Shown here: positions 18,095-29,100 of the stretch, in pieces
Layout: the number at the start of each line of letters is the position of its first letter
Position numbering within the stretch: position 1 is the stretch's first letter
Assembly (NCBI RefSeq): GCF_021608265.1
Contig: NZ_JAKIHP010000001.1
Location: 248,001-312,000 of the forward strand
From: Flavobacterium wongokense
Lineage (GTDB): Bacteria; Bacteroidota; Bacteroidia; Flavobacteriales; Flavobacteriaceae
Length of the DNA: 64,000 nucleotides
Reading direction: 5' to 3'
The notes under the pieces: model-generated
What the model was told of the DNA's origin: nothing
Databases searched by the model: none
What the model saw: the letters and a program-made list of their open reading frames with translations, nothing else
Translations under genes and position numbers: made by a program

Positions 18095-18992
18095 TGATTT
18101 CTAATTGTTTTTTTTGTTTTAATACTTTATTCATTCCGGCTATTCCTTGTAATCCGCCTGTGTGGATCATTAGAATCTTTGAATTTTCAGGAAAATAATT
18201 TTTATTGATTAAATCCATAACGCCAAACGCCATTTTCCCGGTATAAATTGGGTCTAAAGGAATTTGATGCTGTTGGTAAAACCCATTAATGAACTGTATC
18301 AATCCTTCAGAAACTTTACCGTAACCATCGAAATGATACGCTGTAATTAATTCCCAATTTGACTTGTTGGCAAATCTACAAATATCTTCCCTTAAAAAGT
18401 CACCCTTTAACACCGGAAAACCCAAAACTTGTTGACCACTTTTTGAACAATTTATGACACCTGAAATAGTGCCTCCGGTTCCTACTGCGCAACAGATGTA
18501 ATCAAATTTTTGATCATCAGTTGTTAGGATTTCCTCGCAGCCTTTCACTGCTAAATCATTTGTTCCTCCTTCCGGAATCAGGTAAAAATCGCCAAACTTT
18601 TGCTTTAGTTCTTTTAGGAATTCAGGATTGCTTTTGTCGCGATACATTTCGCGGCTCCAAAATTCAAAAACCATTCCGTAATCCTGTGCTTTCTGCAAAG
18701 TTGGATTGTCTGCAATTTTATCCTTCAGCTCATCGCCCCTTATAATCCCTATAGTCTTAAATCCAAATTTCTTTCCGGCTGCAGCCACTGCCAAAATATG
18801 ATTGGAAAAAGCACCTCCAAAAGTCAGTACTATTTCTTTGTTTTCTTTTTTGGCCTGCGCCAGATTGTATTTCAGTTTTCTATACTTGTTCCCTGAAATG
18901 GCAGGATGCAGCAAATCTTCACGTTTTATATATAACGTAATATTGGGGTGGTTTATTATAATTTGTTGATTAAAACTTTCTGAAAAATCCAT
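18081..18992 (-). CDS. ACC deaminase / D-cysteine desulfhydrase family PLP enzyme
   Basis: The 303-residue fold type II PLP enzyme has the lysine motif AISGNKYRKL (K36) and FGGAFSNHILAVAAAG. The glycine-rich phosphate loop is CCAVGTGGTISGV. The family includes D-cysteine desulfhydrase and 1-aminocyclopropane-1-carboxylate deaminase, and the sequence alone does not separate them; D-cysteine desulfhydrase activity is the more common finding in bacteria without plant association. It is the first gene of a probable three-gene operon with the glucosaminidase and hemL. A TAATTTTG box lies just upstream (18997-19004, minus strand) but gives an almost leaderless transcript. Confidence 0.88.
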   Translation of the reverse strand: MDFSESFNQQIIINHPNITLYIKREDLLHPAISGNKYRKLKYNLAQAKKENKEIVLTFGGAFSNHILAVAAAGKKFGFKTIGIIRGDELKDKIADNPTLQKAQDYGMVFEFWSREMYRDKSNPEFLKELKQKFGDFYLIPEGGTNDLAVKGCEEILTTDDQKFDYICCAVGTGGTISGVINCSKSGQQVLGFPVLKGDFLREDICRFANKSNWELITAYHFDGYGKVSEGLIQFINGFYQQHQIPLDPIYTGKMAFGVMDLINKNYFPENSKILMIHTGGLQGIAGMNKVLKQKKQLEINVND

Positions 18993-19026
18993 TTTTCAAA
19001 ATTAGTTTATTAGAAAATAGCATCCA

Positions 19027-19055
19027 TAAAAAAAGCGATTATAAAATCGCTTTTG
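19027..19055 (-). terminator. Terminator after the T9SS cargo gene at 19065-20990
   Basis: The hairpin AAAAGCGATT / AATCGCTTTT is followed by a T run on the minus strand (complement of the A run near 19027). It is just after the stop codon at 19065. Confidence 0.75.
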
Positions 19056-19064
19056 AAGTTTTCC

Positions 19065-20990
19065 TTATTTGGAAGAAACTATGATTTTCTGGCCGAAGCT
19101 TTGTCCGTCACTGGTCTGAATCTTGACTAAATAAACTGCATCTGCATAAGAAGCTGTCGAATATTCATAGCTACCCTTTACAGCTAATTTTGTTTTGTTG
19201 AACAGCAGTTTGCCCGTAATATCGAATAATGTTACGGCTTTGATTTCCATCATATTCGGATTGGAAATAATCAATTGATGGCTGGTATTATTCTGTACAA
19301 CCGTTATGTTTTCCTTTATTGGATTTGAAATGGATAGTGCAGCATCACGGAATGTAACTTCAAAGCGATTGGTATAATTTCCTGCAGGAAGTGTCGTTTC
19401 AAAATAGCCATTTTTTATATCGTGGTAAATACCCGTCAATCCATCATACAAATACACATTTTCAGCGTCATTGAAATTTATGATATCTCCAACAGCAACC
19501 TTAAAAGTAGCCTGTTCTCCAGCCTTAAATGTGAATGGAATCCTCTTGTTGATATCAAAAGGCAGTGTCGTTATAACAAAATTCTTAGTATTGTTTGGTA
19601 TCGCAAAATAGGCATCATTCGTAAGATTGGCTTCGTAAGACCCTACGTCCATCGCGTTATCAAATCCGTCAGTTGTATTCGGATTAAAAGCCATGGTTAC
19701 TTCCTTGGTGAATTGATTATTGAAAGTAGTATGGATTTTAATTTGTGGTGTTGGCGCATTTGAAAACTGAGTATAATCAACTCCTGCAACGTTTGGTATT
19801 TCGTCCCAATTTTGTATTCCTATAGTATTGGAAGTTGTGGTGTTTTTTTCAAATTGTGAATTCGAAGCAACGCCTTCCTTAACAAACACCCTGTAAAGAT
19901 TTTTCATCTGGGCATTTCCATTCACCTTTCCTTCAATCATAAATCCCTGTCCAATAGGCGCAAACATTCTTTTGTATGTTGAACCTGTGCTGCTACCCGT
20001 CGTATTTGGCGAGCCGTCAATATTATATGTGTTCCAGCTTCCGGCATTATAGGTTCCCGGGCTGAATGCATTCGTATTATTTGGGGCATAGTATCCATAA
20101 CCTCCAAGATATTGTAACAAGAGATGTGATGTTGCCGGTTTTTGATGTTCCCAATAATAAGCATTTCCATTAATTACATCTACAGGACCACCTGCACTTA
20201 CTGCTCCAGTGGTGTAATTCACAGTATAACCACTGTTTTCCAATAAAAACAAATTCAGGTTGATGGCAGAGGAATACGGATTTCCGGTTAAAGTGCTGTT
20301 TGGATATTGGCCTGCCAGTCCAGCTACAGAAATATCAATAGTTCCTTCGTTTGGCTTTCCTCTAAAATCATATCTTTGATAATCATTCAATCCTCCTGCT
20401 CCGGTTGGATTATTGACAGTTGTTTCACCTATTGCTGTTGTGTCATCTCCCGAAACGCCTTTCATAGTATAACCCAATCCACTGGCAACAGTTCCTGATT
20501 GTCCGACGTAAGTCCAATTGGAATAATTATTGGCTGCCGTATATTTATAAATCCATCGATTTGAAATTGACAACGCAGAACTTGTAGAACTACCATCATA
20601 ACTAGAAGTAAATGTTGGGGTTTGCATTGCAATGTTGCTGATTGGTCTTTTTACAACCTGGTCGAGCACAAAGGAATTATTTCCAGCTCCTGCTGAGGGC
20701 ACGCCTACTGGAGCACACCAGTAATTATAGCCATAGTTGTTGGCAGTTCCTTCCTGAAAAACGGATAAAAAACCAACTCCACGGTTTAAGCCTCCAACGC
20801 TGCTGCTTCCCTGCAGTAACTGGCCTTCATTCCTTAAAAAAATATTACTGTTAATAGTATTCAATTCAACGTAATCCTTAACATAAATCATAGAGCCTTT
20901 GTTGAACACATAGGCATCTTTCACATACAATTGTGCAAAAAGTGAGTTTAAGGAAAACACGGTGCAGAAAATAAATAAAGTTGTTTTCAT
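19065..20990 (-). CDS. T9SS-exported surface protein, function unknown
   Basis: The 641-residue protein has a signal peptide (MKTTLFIFCTVFSLNSLFAQ). A first region begins LYVKDAYVFNKGSMIYVKDYVELN and carries YNYWCAPVGVPSAG. A central module contains the phrases LTGNPYSSAINLNLFL and PIGQGFMIEG. It ends in a T9SS-type C-terminal domain (IISNPNMMEIKAVTLFDITGKLLFNK ... VYLVKIQTSDGQSFGQKII). The segment ENVYLYDGLTGIYHDIKNG before the sorting domain is also found in recognisable form in the divergent neighbour at 21315. No catalytic motif is visible; a structural or adhesive surface role is likely. A TACTTTTG box at 21010-21017 (minus strand) is a candidate -7 element. Confidence 0.85.
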   Translation of the reverse strand: MKTTLFIFCTVFSLNSLFAQLYVKDAYVFNKGSMIYVKDYVELNTINSNIFLRNEGQLLQGSSSVGGLNRGVGFLSVFQEGTANNYGYNYWCAPVGVPSAGAGNNSFVLDQVVKRPISNIAMQTPTFTSSYDGSSTSSALSISNRWIYKYTAANNYSNWTYVGQSGTVASGLGYTMKGVSGDDTTAIGETTVNNPTGAGGLNDYQRYDFRGKPNEGTIDISVAGLAGQYPNSTLTGNPYSSAINLNLFLLENSGYTVNYTTGAVSAGGPVDVINGNAYYWEHQKPATSHLLLQYLGGYGYYAPNNTNAFSPGTYNAGSWNTYNIDGSPNTTGSSTGSTYKRMFAPIGQGFMIEGKVNGNAQMKNLYRVFVKEGVASNSQFEKNTTTSNTIGIQNWDEIPNVAGVDYTQFSNAPTPQIKIHTTFNNQFTKEVTMAFNPNTTDGFDNAMDVGSYEANLTNDAYFAIPNNTKNFVITTLPFDINKRIPFTFKAGEQATFKVAVGDIINFNDAENVYLYDGLTGIYHDIKNGYFETTLPAGNYTNRFEVTFRDAALSISNPIKENITVVQNNTSHQLIISNPNMMEIKAVTLFDITGKLLFNKTKLAVKGSYEYSTASYADAVYLVKIQTSDGQSFGQKIIVSSK

Positions 20991-21314
20991 AAAATGCCGT
21001 TTAGAAATTCAAAAGTACATTATTTTTTTATATATGGCTCATTTTCAATACAAGAAAGCAATTTATTCGCTTCAACAAATACTAAATTTTTGAAAAAGTA
21101 AGACTATTTTTTCTTTAAAAGTTAATAATTCATAAAATAATGTTTCTCAACGTCAAGAAAGTGCATTTTGCCGATTATATGAGTATTACAACTATAATAT
21201 TATGATTTTTTTTAAACATAAACTAGTTTTATTATTAAATAGCGCCGAAAAATTCAAATTTCTGACAAAAGAAAAGAATTTAATCGGCATTTTTTGACCC
21301 CAAAAAGAGGAGAT
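20991..21314. other. AT-rich divergent intergenic region
   Basis: This 324-bp region separates two divergently transcribed T9SS cargo genes and must contain both promoters. For the leftward gene CAAAAGTA (21010-21017) reads TACTTTTG on the minus strand. For the rightward gene no good TAnnTTTG box is visible, only a GAGGAG ribosome-binding-like sequence just before 21315. No repeat or small ORF that I can support is present. Confidence 0.5.
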
Positions 21315-24300
21315 ATGAAAAAGAATTACATCGCAAAAAAACCTATACAGCTTATCGCCAATCCAGAAAAAACTGAAGTATTCTCAAGACTGATTTTTCT
21401 ACTCTTGACGCTATTAAGCTTTAATGCTTTTGGACAGGGAACTACGTGCGCCACTGCAACTCCGGTTACAATCAACGGAACATGCATTACTGCTCAAACC
21501 ATGACTGATTCCACTGCAGATTTACCTGCTTTGTCATCATGTGCAACCGGTACTTTTAGGGTTGAAGGATGGTATACATTCACAGTAACAGGCGGACCAA
21601 TGCTGGTTACCATTTCTGCTGAAGGGAATGCCAAAAATATATTTTTACAATTAATATCGGAGACCAGTACTTGTACAGGCTTAACGCAAATCGCATGTGC
21701 CAATGCAACTACTACCAATGGCACACAAGTTGAAACAATTAGCGCCATCTCATTAAACAATGGGACTTATTACATCAAAGTTGTGAATGTTGGTTCTGGT
21801 GGAACCATGTTGATGAATTACCTGTGTGTGACTTCCTCGGTTGCAAATGACAACTGTTCCGGAGCTATTGGATTAACCGTAAATCCAAGTTCAACCTGTA
21901 CCACGAGTACAAATGGAACTACTGTCGGAGCAACCCAATCCCAGGCAGGCTGTTCAGGTACTGCCGATGACGATGTTTGGTATAGTTTTGTTGCTACAGC
22001 CACTTCCCATGTAATAACGGTTACGCCGGGCACACTTAACAATGCTGTTTTTGAAGTTTTTCCAGGCAACACCTGTGGGGCTTTAGGAACTGGAGTCTGT
22101 GTTAATAATACAAACGGAGCTAACGTTGAAACTGCAAGCATAACAGGCTTTACCGCGGGACTTACCTATTATGTTAGGGTTTATAGCCAAGGTAATTCCA
22201 CTAATGTTGGAACCTTCAGTATTTGTGTAACCTCACCACCAGCGAATAACCAATGTGCCAATGCCACTTCCTTACCATGTGGGACAACAAATTTAGCCGG
22301 ATCTACAATTGGAACTTCAAGCTATACGCATGGATCGGGATGTACGATGAGTAATTATGGGGTTTGGTATACCTTTGTTGGCGACGGGAATCAAAATGTA
22401 ATTTCTGCCACCACAACTGCTTTTGATATTGAAATGTCGATATCAAGAGGTTCATGTGGATCATTAATCAATGTTGCCTGCGTAGATTCAGCGCTTTCGA
22501 GTGGAACTGAAACCTATACATTCAACACTACCTTAGGAACAACTTATTATGTTTATATAGCGCACTGGGATTCAACGAGCACAACAATAGGAAACTTTAC
22601 AATTTCAAGGGCTTGTGTAGCTCCGCTTACCAATGACGAATGTAGCGGTGCCATTGCGTTAACTGTTGGTTCAACTTGTAATTATACCACTTATACCAAT
22701 TCCGGAGCAACAGGAAGTAGCGGAATGACCGCACCAGGTTGTGCCAACTTTTTAGGTTCCGATGTTTGGTTTTCTGTAGTAGTCCCTGCTACAGGTGAAA
22801 TCGATGTAGATTTGCAGACAGGCGTTATGACAGATAGTGGTATTGCGCTATATTCAGGAACTTGTGGTGCATTGACATTATTGGATTGTGATGACGACAG
22901 CAGTGCTAATGGATTAATGTCTTTTCTTCAAAGAACCGGTTTAACTCCTGGGCAAACCATTTATATTAGGGTTTGGGAATATGGTAATGATAATAACGGA
23001 ACCTTTGGAATTTGTGTGTCAACTCCTAGTTGTCCTTCGCCAGCCGATTTATTTGCAAACATATTGTCTAACACTAGTGTAACTGTCAACTGGACCGCTT
23101 CATCGCCTCCTGCTTCAGGTGGATATCAATATTATATAAATACGACAGGAGTTGCTCCAACTAATGCAACACCACCTACAGGGTCAACAGCTGCCGGGGT
23201 AATAGGTGTTACATTGACCGGATTAACACCAGGATTAAAATACTATTTTTGGGTACGTTCCTACTGTGGTGGCTCGGACACAAGTACATGGTTTGGACCA
23301 ACAAACTATACGCCTTGTAATGTTGGAACAGGTTTAGGAACAACGTCACTAACCTGTCCTTCTATAGATGCTGGAGGATTAGGGTTAAGTGGTTCAAATC
23401 CTGCTCCCTTAAATTGTTCAGCATTAACCTGCGTTGATTTGGAAGCAACTTACCTTCAGCTTAACCAGCCAACAAGTTATAGTGTGGCTTCAATCCCTTA
23501 TACTGAAAAGCCTTATCAATATACCTGTCTACAAAACCCTGTAAGTGTTAATGTAGATGATATTTGGTCACCTATGATTAACCTTCCTTTCAATTTCTGT
23601 TTTTATGGAAACAATTACAATAAATGTTTAATCGGGTCAAACGGAGTTATAACATTTGATACTACTACTTATTCACCTGGAGGATACAATGCCTGGTCAT
23701 TTAGTAATAGTTTGCCAAATGCTTCGCTTTTCAGGAATACCATTTTTGGTGTTTACCATGATATTGATCCAAGCAAGGGAGGACAGGTTGGATATGAGTT
23801 AATTACACTCAACACAGGATGTAGGGCACTTGTAGCATCATGGAATGACATCCCCATGTATTCTTCATCCTGTAATTCCATTTTATATACCGGAATGATT
23901 GTCCTTTACGAAAACACCAATGTTATAGACGTTTTTATTAAAGAAAAAAATGTATGTTCAACATGGAATGGTGGAAATGCTATCGTCGGACTGCAAAACG
24001 CTGCTGGAAATGCTGCGGTGGTTGCCCCAAACAGAAATGGCTTGGATGCAGACTGGACCGTAACAAACGAAGGCTGGAGATTTACACCAACAGGTTCGTC
24101 ATTAACAACCATAAAATGGTTTGAAGGAAACGGAACTACCGGTACGCAATTAGGAACTGCAGCTACACTAAATGTATGCCCAACCGTAACAACAACATAC
24201 ACAGCCGAAGTAACTTATGCCTTGTGTAGTGGAACTAATTTAAAGTACACCGATAATGTTGTCGTTACCGTAAACGGAAACAAAATATGGAACGGTTCAC

Positions 24301-26048
24301 AAAATTCGGACTGGAATACAGCAAATAACTGGACACCAAGTGGGGTTCCCACAAACACGAACTGTGTTGTAGTTCCTATAACCGCAAATAATCCTGTAAT
24401 CTCTGCCGCTCCAGATGGTGTTGGATACAATCTTGCAGTTTATAATGGCGCACAACTTACTGTTAACTCAAACAATAACTTAACAATTACAGATAAAGTA
24501 ACTGTACAACCAACCGGAGTATTCACATTAAACAATAGTGCCAGTCTCATTCAGATAAACAATATTTTAAATTCAGGCAGTATCACTTACAAAAGAACTT
24601 CTCCAAGCGTAAGGACTTTAGATTACGTCTATTGGTCTTCTCCTGTATCTGGGTTTAATGTTAATAATATCGTTTCTCCGTACTCATTTGGAGCAGTATA
24701 TCTATGGAATACAACTGTGGCAAATGCGAACGGAGGACAAGGCAACTGGCAAAGTGCCGCCGGTAATACAATGATTGCCGGTAAAGGTTATATCGCAAGG
24801 GCTCCGGGTACCTCTCCATTCAACAATTCAACAACAAATCCGTTAAATGGAACCTTTACAGGAGTTCCGAATAATGGAAACATAACAATTGCACTTGAAA
24901 GAGGTAGTGATCAAAATACTGCTCCACATACCGGAACAAACGGAACACAGTTAACCAATCTGAGTGACAACTGGAACTTATTGGGAAATCCTTATCCGTC
25001 AGCTATCCGTGGAAGTCAGTTTTTATTTGACAACAACACGAAAGTGGAAGGAAACATCAGGTTATGGACACATGGAACATTGCCTTCGGTGATTACTCCA
25101 AGTCCATTTTATGGATCTTATTTATCGAATTATACTCCGGGTGATTATCTAACCTATAATTTTACAGGTACGTCATGCTGTCCTACTGCTGGTTCCGATT
25201 TATTCATTGGCGCCGGACAAGGATTCTTTGTACAAATGGTTGATGGTCCGCCTGTAGCTGCTGCAGCGAATATTACAGTTGCCTTTAATAACAATTTAAG
25301 AAGTGCAACCTACAGCAACAGTACTTTTTACAAAACACAAAATATGACAACATCTTCAACAACAGATGTAAATAATATTGAGCGAAACAGGATTTGGCTT
25401 GACCTGATTAATTCAAACAGTCAAACAGACAGGATATTATTCGGATACATTGAAAATGCAACTATGGGACGAGATAGTTTTTACGATTGCATAACTCAAA
25501 ACACAGGAGCATCGATGATTTATTCGATGGTTGACGACACTAAATTTGCGATTCAGGGAAGGGCGCTGCCTTTTGATGTAAATGATGAAGTGCCTATCGG
25601 ATTTAACGCTCCGACGCAAGGAAATTATACGATTGGGATTGCTGCTGTTGACGGATTATTTGACTCTCAGAATATTTACCTAAAAGATAATTTGCTAAAC
25701 ATTACACACAACCTTAAAGCAGATCCGTATATTTTTACAACTCAATCGGGTGAAATTAATGACCGATTTAAAGTTGTATATATTGACAATGCTTTGGGAA
25801 TTGACACACATCCATTCAATCAAAATGATATAAAAGTCATGGTCACTAATGAAGTGGCTGTCAGTTCAAGCAATTTGATAATGGAATCGATTGAGGTCTA
25901 TAACGTATTGGGGCAAAAATTAGAAACATTTAATAATATAAGTTCTAATTATGTTATCCTTTCAAACCTCCGAAAAAACAACACAACCTTATTCCTAAAA
26001 ATAAAATTACAGACGGGCGAAACCGTGACTAAGAAAATTATTTATTAG
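21315..26048 (+). CDS. Large multidomain T9SS-exported surface protein
   Basis: The 1577-residue product starts MKKNYIAKKPIQL with GAGGAG just upstream and has a late hydrophobic signal segment (LIFLLLTLLSFNAFGQ). Four or five repeats of about 130 residues follow, each with NDxCSGAI(A/G)LTV ... DVWYSFVA ... YYVRVY, which look like pre-peptidase C-terminal (PPC) type beta domains. Next is a fibronectin III-like domain (SPADLFANILSNTSVTVNWTAS), a region with GVYHDIDPSKGG, an Ig-like segment, and a long C-terminal module shared with the protein at 19065-20990. The C-terminus resembles a T9SS sorting domain (MESIEVYNVLGQKLETF ... KIKLQTGETVTKKIIY) but lacks the classic YPNP motif. No enzyme domain is seen; adhesion or a surface-layer role is likely. 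Confidence 0.88.
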   Translation: MKKNYIAKKPIQLIANPEKTEVFSRLIFLLLTLLSFNAFGQGTTCATATPVTINGTCITAQTMTDSTADLPALSSCATGTFRVEGWYTFTVTGGPMLVTISAEGNAKNIFLQLISETSTCTGLTQIACANATTTNGTQVETISAISLNNGTYYIKVVNVGSGGTMLMNYLCVTSSVANDNCSGAIGLTVNPSSTCTTSTNGTTVGATQSQAGCSGTADDDVWYSFVATATSHVITVTPGTLNNAVFEVFPGNTCGALGTGVCVNNTNGANVETASITGFTAGLTYYVRVYSQGNSTNVGTFSICVTSPPANNQCANATSLPCGTTNLAGSTIGTSSYTHGSGCTMSNYGVWYTFVGDGNQNVISATTTAFDIEMSISRGSCGSLINVACVDSALSSGTETYTFNTTLGTTYYVYIAHWDSTSTTIGNFTISRACVAPLTNDECSGAIALTVGSTCNYTTYTNSGATGSSGMTAPGCANFLGSDVWFSVVVPATGEIDVDLQTGVMTDSGIALYSGTCGALTLLDCDDDSSANGLMSFLQRTGLTPGQTIYIRVWEYGNDNNGTFGICVSTPSCPSPADLFANILSNTSVTVNWTASSPPASGGYQYYINTTGVAPTNATPPTGSTAAGVIGVTLTGLTPGLKYYFWVRSYCGGSDTSTWFGPTNYTPCNVGTGLGTTSLTCPSIDAGGLGLSGSNPAPLNCSALTCVDLEATYLQLNQPTSYSVASIPYTEKPYQYTCLQNPVSVNVDDIWSPMINLPFNFCFYGNNYNKCLIGSNGVITFDTTTYSPGGYNAWSFSNSLPNASLFRNTIFGVYHDIDPSKGGQVGYELITLNTGCRALVASWNDIPMYSSSCNSILYTGMIVLYENTNVIDVFIKEKNVCSTWNGGNAIVGLQNAAGNAAVVAPNRNGLDADWTVTNEGWRFTPTGSSLTTIKWFEGNGTTGTQLGTAATLNVCPTVTTTYTAEVTYALCSGTNLKYTDNVVVTVNGNKIWNGSQNSDWNTANNWTPSGVPTNTNCVVVPITANNPVISAAPDGVGYNLAVYNGAQLTVNSNNNLTITDKVTVQPTGVFTLNNSASLIQINNILNSGSITYKRTSPSVRTLDYVYWSSPVSGFNVNNIVSPYSFGAVYLWNTTVANANGGQGNWQSAAGNTMIAGKGYIARAPGTSPFNNSTTNPLNGTFTGVPNNGNITIALERGSDQNTAPHTGTNGTQLTNLSDNWNLLGNPYPSAIRGSQFLFDNNTKVEGNIRLWTHGTLPSVITPSPFYGSYLSNYTPGDYLTYNFTGTSCCPTAGSDLFIGAGQGFFVQMVDGPPVAAAANITVAFNNNLRSATYSNSTFYKTQNMTTSSTTDVNNIERNRIWLDLINSNSQTDRILFGYIENATMGRDSFYDCITQNTGASMIYSMVDDTKFAIQGRALPFDVNDEVPIGFNAPTQGNYTIGIAAVDGLFDSQNIYLKDNLLNITHNLKADPYIFTTQSGEINDRFKVVYIDNALGIDTHPFNQNDIKVMVTNEVAVSSSNLIMESIEVYNVLGQKLETFNNISSNYVILSNLRKNNTTLFLKIKLQTGETVTKKIIY

Positions 26049-26069
26049 CGAATTGTAACTCTAAGAATA

Positions 26070-26107
26070 CAAAAAATCCTTTGCTATTAAACGTAAAGGT
26101 TTTTTTG
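26070..26107 (+). terminator. Probable terminator after the large T9SS protein gene
   Basis: The imperfect hairpin ATCCTTT ... AAAGGTT is followed by a T run. It starts about 20 bp after the stop codon. Confidence 0.5.
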
Positions 26108-26196
26108 TGCTTTTATTTTAATTAATTGCCTAAAAATTAGGAAATTAAACAATAATGTCTTTATATTTATAGTCCTAAAAAATTCAATTTTATAAC

Positions 26197-29100
26197 ATGA
26201 AAAAACTTACTTTATTAGCCTTGCTTGTATGCTTTTATAGTCATTCACAAGTAGGGGTTGGAACAACTGCTCCAGATTCAACACTTGATATTGTTGCAGC
26301 AAATCCAACAGGAACGGCCACAACCGTAGACGGAATTTTGATTCCAAGGGTAGACAGACAAAGGGCTCAAAGTATGACAGGTATTATTACTTCTACGATG
26401 ATTTATGTGAATAGCGTAGCAACTGGTACTGCTTCCGGGACAACAGTTAATATTACCTCGACAGGTTTTTATTTTTACGATGGTGCTGTTTGGCAAAAAA
26501 TAACAGCAGGAGCCAATACAAACTGGACTCTTGCAGGTAATGGTTCAACGGTTCCGGGAACTAATTTTATTGGTACCACAGATGCTGTTGATTTTAGAAT
26601 CAAAACTGGTGGGAATGACAAATGGAATATTTCAGATGCTAATAATGGTCAGCTACAACCCTATTCATTAGGTACTGCAGCACTGCCAATCTATTCTTTT
26701 CAAGGCGATCAAAATACCGGAATTTTCAGCCCGTCTGGAGGGGATATTCTAGGAGTCGCCACAAACGGTACAGAAAAATTAAGGGTTGAGGCCGATGGTG
26801 ATGTCGGAATTGGCGTAACACCAGACGTGTCCGCTAAGCTTGATTTATCTGCTACAAACCGAGGGTTTTTAGCTCCAAGAGTAGCATTAACCGCTACTAA
26901 TGCAGCAGGACCAATTACAGCTCCAGCTACCGGACTTTTTGTATACAACACGGCTACTGCCGGAACAGCACCTAATAATGTCGTTCCAGGTTATTACTAT
27001 AACAGTGGTACAACTGCTGCTCCTGTTTGGAAAAGATTTTCTGCAGGAAATGGAGATGGATGGCAAACAACCGGAAATGCAGGAACTGGTGCTACGAATT
27101 ATGTTGGAACATCAGATGCTGTTGATTTTAGGATAGCTACTACAGGTACCGAAAGGATGAGAGTATTATCTGGAGGACAGGTTGTAGTTAATAATACAGC
27201 TGCAGCTGCCGGAGACCGATTCAGCGTTTATAACACCGCTTCAGGAGAATATGCAGTAAATGGATATACGACTGGTACTGGTGCCGGCGTTTATGGTGCC
27301 AATACGGGCGGCTCAGGCTATGGTGTATGGGGAGCAAATAACAGCACCGGGATAGCTGTGAGAGGAATCAATACAAGTACAGGTACTGGTGTTTATGGAA
27401 GTACTGCTGGTGCTATATCAGCTGGTGTATTTGGTGTTGCCAATGTTGCCAGTGGTGCCGGAGTATACGGAACCTCAAATGGAAACCTTGGAACGGGTGT
27501 AGACAGTTATGCTTCAGGCACAAATGGAACAGGTGTTTCGGGATATGCAGACAATACTGGTGGTGATGGGGTTATTGGCGAAGCTACACAAGCAGCACGA
27601 TACGGAGTATGGGGAATCAACAACAATAATACTGGTTTTGGTGTAAGAGGTACAACAACAGGTACTGGCGCAACAGGTGTATATGGTAGTTCCGCAGGAA
27701 CCTATGGGGTTTATGGGACTTCAACCGGCGCAGCAGGATTTGGTGTTTACGGAATACATAACCAGCCAGGAAGGCCAGGTGTATATGGAATCAATGACAA
27801 TGGAACCGGATTTGGTACTTACGGAACTTCATCGGGAGGAAATGGTACTGGTGTTGGAGGAAATGCTACAGGAACAAGCGGCATAGGAGTAGTTGGAACC
27901 GCAACAGGAACAAGCGGTATCGGAGTGTATGGAAGCGAAACACAGCCTGCAAGATATGGTGTATATGGTGTCAATAATAATCTAACGGGAATTGGAACAG
28001 TAGGTATAACCTCAGGTAATACAGGAACAGGTGTAAATGGAACAAGTACAGGTTCAGATTCTACTGGTACTGTGGGTATATCTAACGGTACAAATGCTGA
28101 TGGAGTTTACGGACAGGCATCAGGTGCTACAGGATATGGTGTTTGGGGAGTTAATAATAATGCGACAGGTAACGGAGTTGTAGGTACAACCTCGGGCACA
28201 ACAGCAATAGGTGTTGGCGGAAGTACAACAGGCTCAGATGCTACTGCAGTGATGGGAATTTCCTCAGGAACCAATGCCGATGGTGTATACGGCCAGGCAA
28301 GCGGAGCAACAGGCTACGGAGTTTGGGGTGTAAATAACAGCATAACAGGATATGGGACTGTAGGTAATTCAAGTGGGACCAATGGACGTGGAGTATACGG
28401 AATTGCCACCGGAACAAACGGAATCGGTGTTGCCGGAGACGCTACAACAGCGACAAATGCTGCAGTTTCAGGACGTAATCTAGATGCAGCCGGTACCGGG
28501 ATAATAGGGTCAGGAAACAATCAAGGTGGTGTTTATTTAATTGGCGGAAGCGGTGGGGCATTTAACGGAAGTCCGTATGGTTCTGCCTCATGGGCGACAA
28601 ATACCGCAAACGGAATTGGTGTTGTCGGTGCAGGTAACAATCAAGCCGTAACAACCATAGGAACTACGGGTGCAGGTGGAGCTTTTACAGGAAACCAATG
28701 GGCATTAACCGGAGTTGCAACCATCACAGGCGCCGGAAATGACGGCACAGATAGAGGTGTTCTTATCGGGAATTATGTTTCAAGCGGTTCAACCATTGAC
28801 AATGTTTATGTTGGAGCCCAAATTGGCGGTGTTAACTATAAAATATTAGGAACCGGTGGTGGCTCTGTTTCCACAACCATGAAAACTTCTCAGGGTGAAA
28901 GAATCCTTTTTGCTCCAGAAGCTACCGAAAACTGGTTCTTTGACATGGGTGAAGTTGAGTTGACAAACGGAAAAGCTACTGTTAACCTCGACCCTGTTTT
29001 TGTTGAAACCTTATCCGATTTTAAACCATTTAAGGTTTTTGTACAAGGAGGGGAAAATACTTTAGGTTCGATCCGCATTACCCGGAATCAAGCCGACAAA

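Noticed and set aside
27240..28520. DNA tandem repeats as a CRISPR or satellite
   Set aside because: The periodicity is at the protein level (GVYG units) in one long open frame and the DNA units vary freely at third positions.
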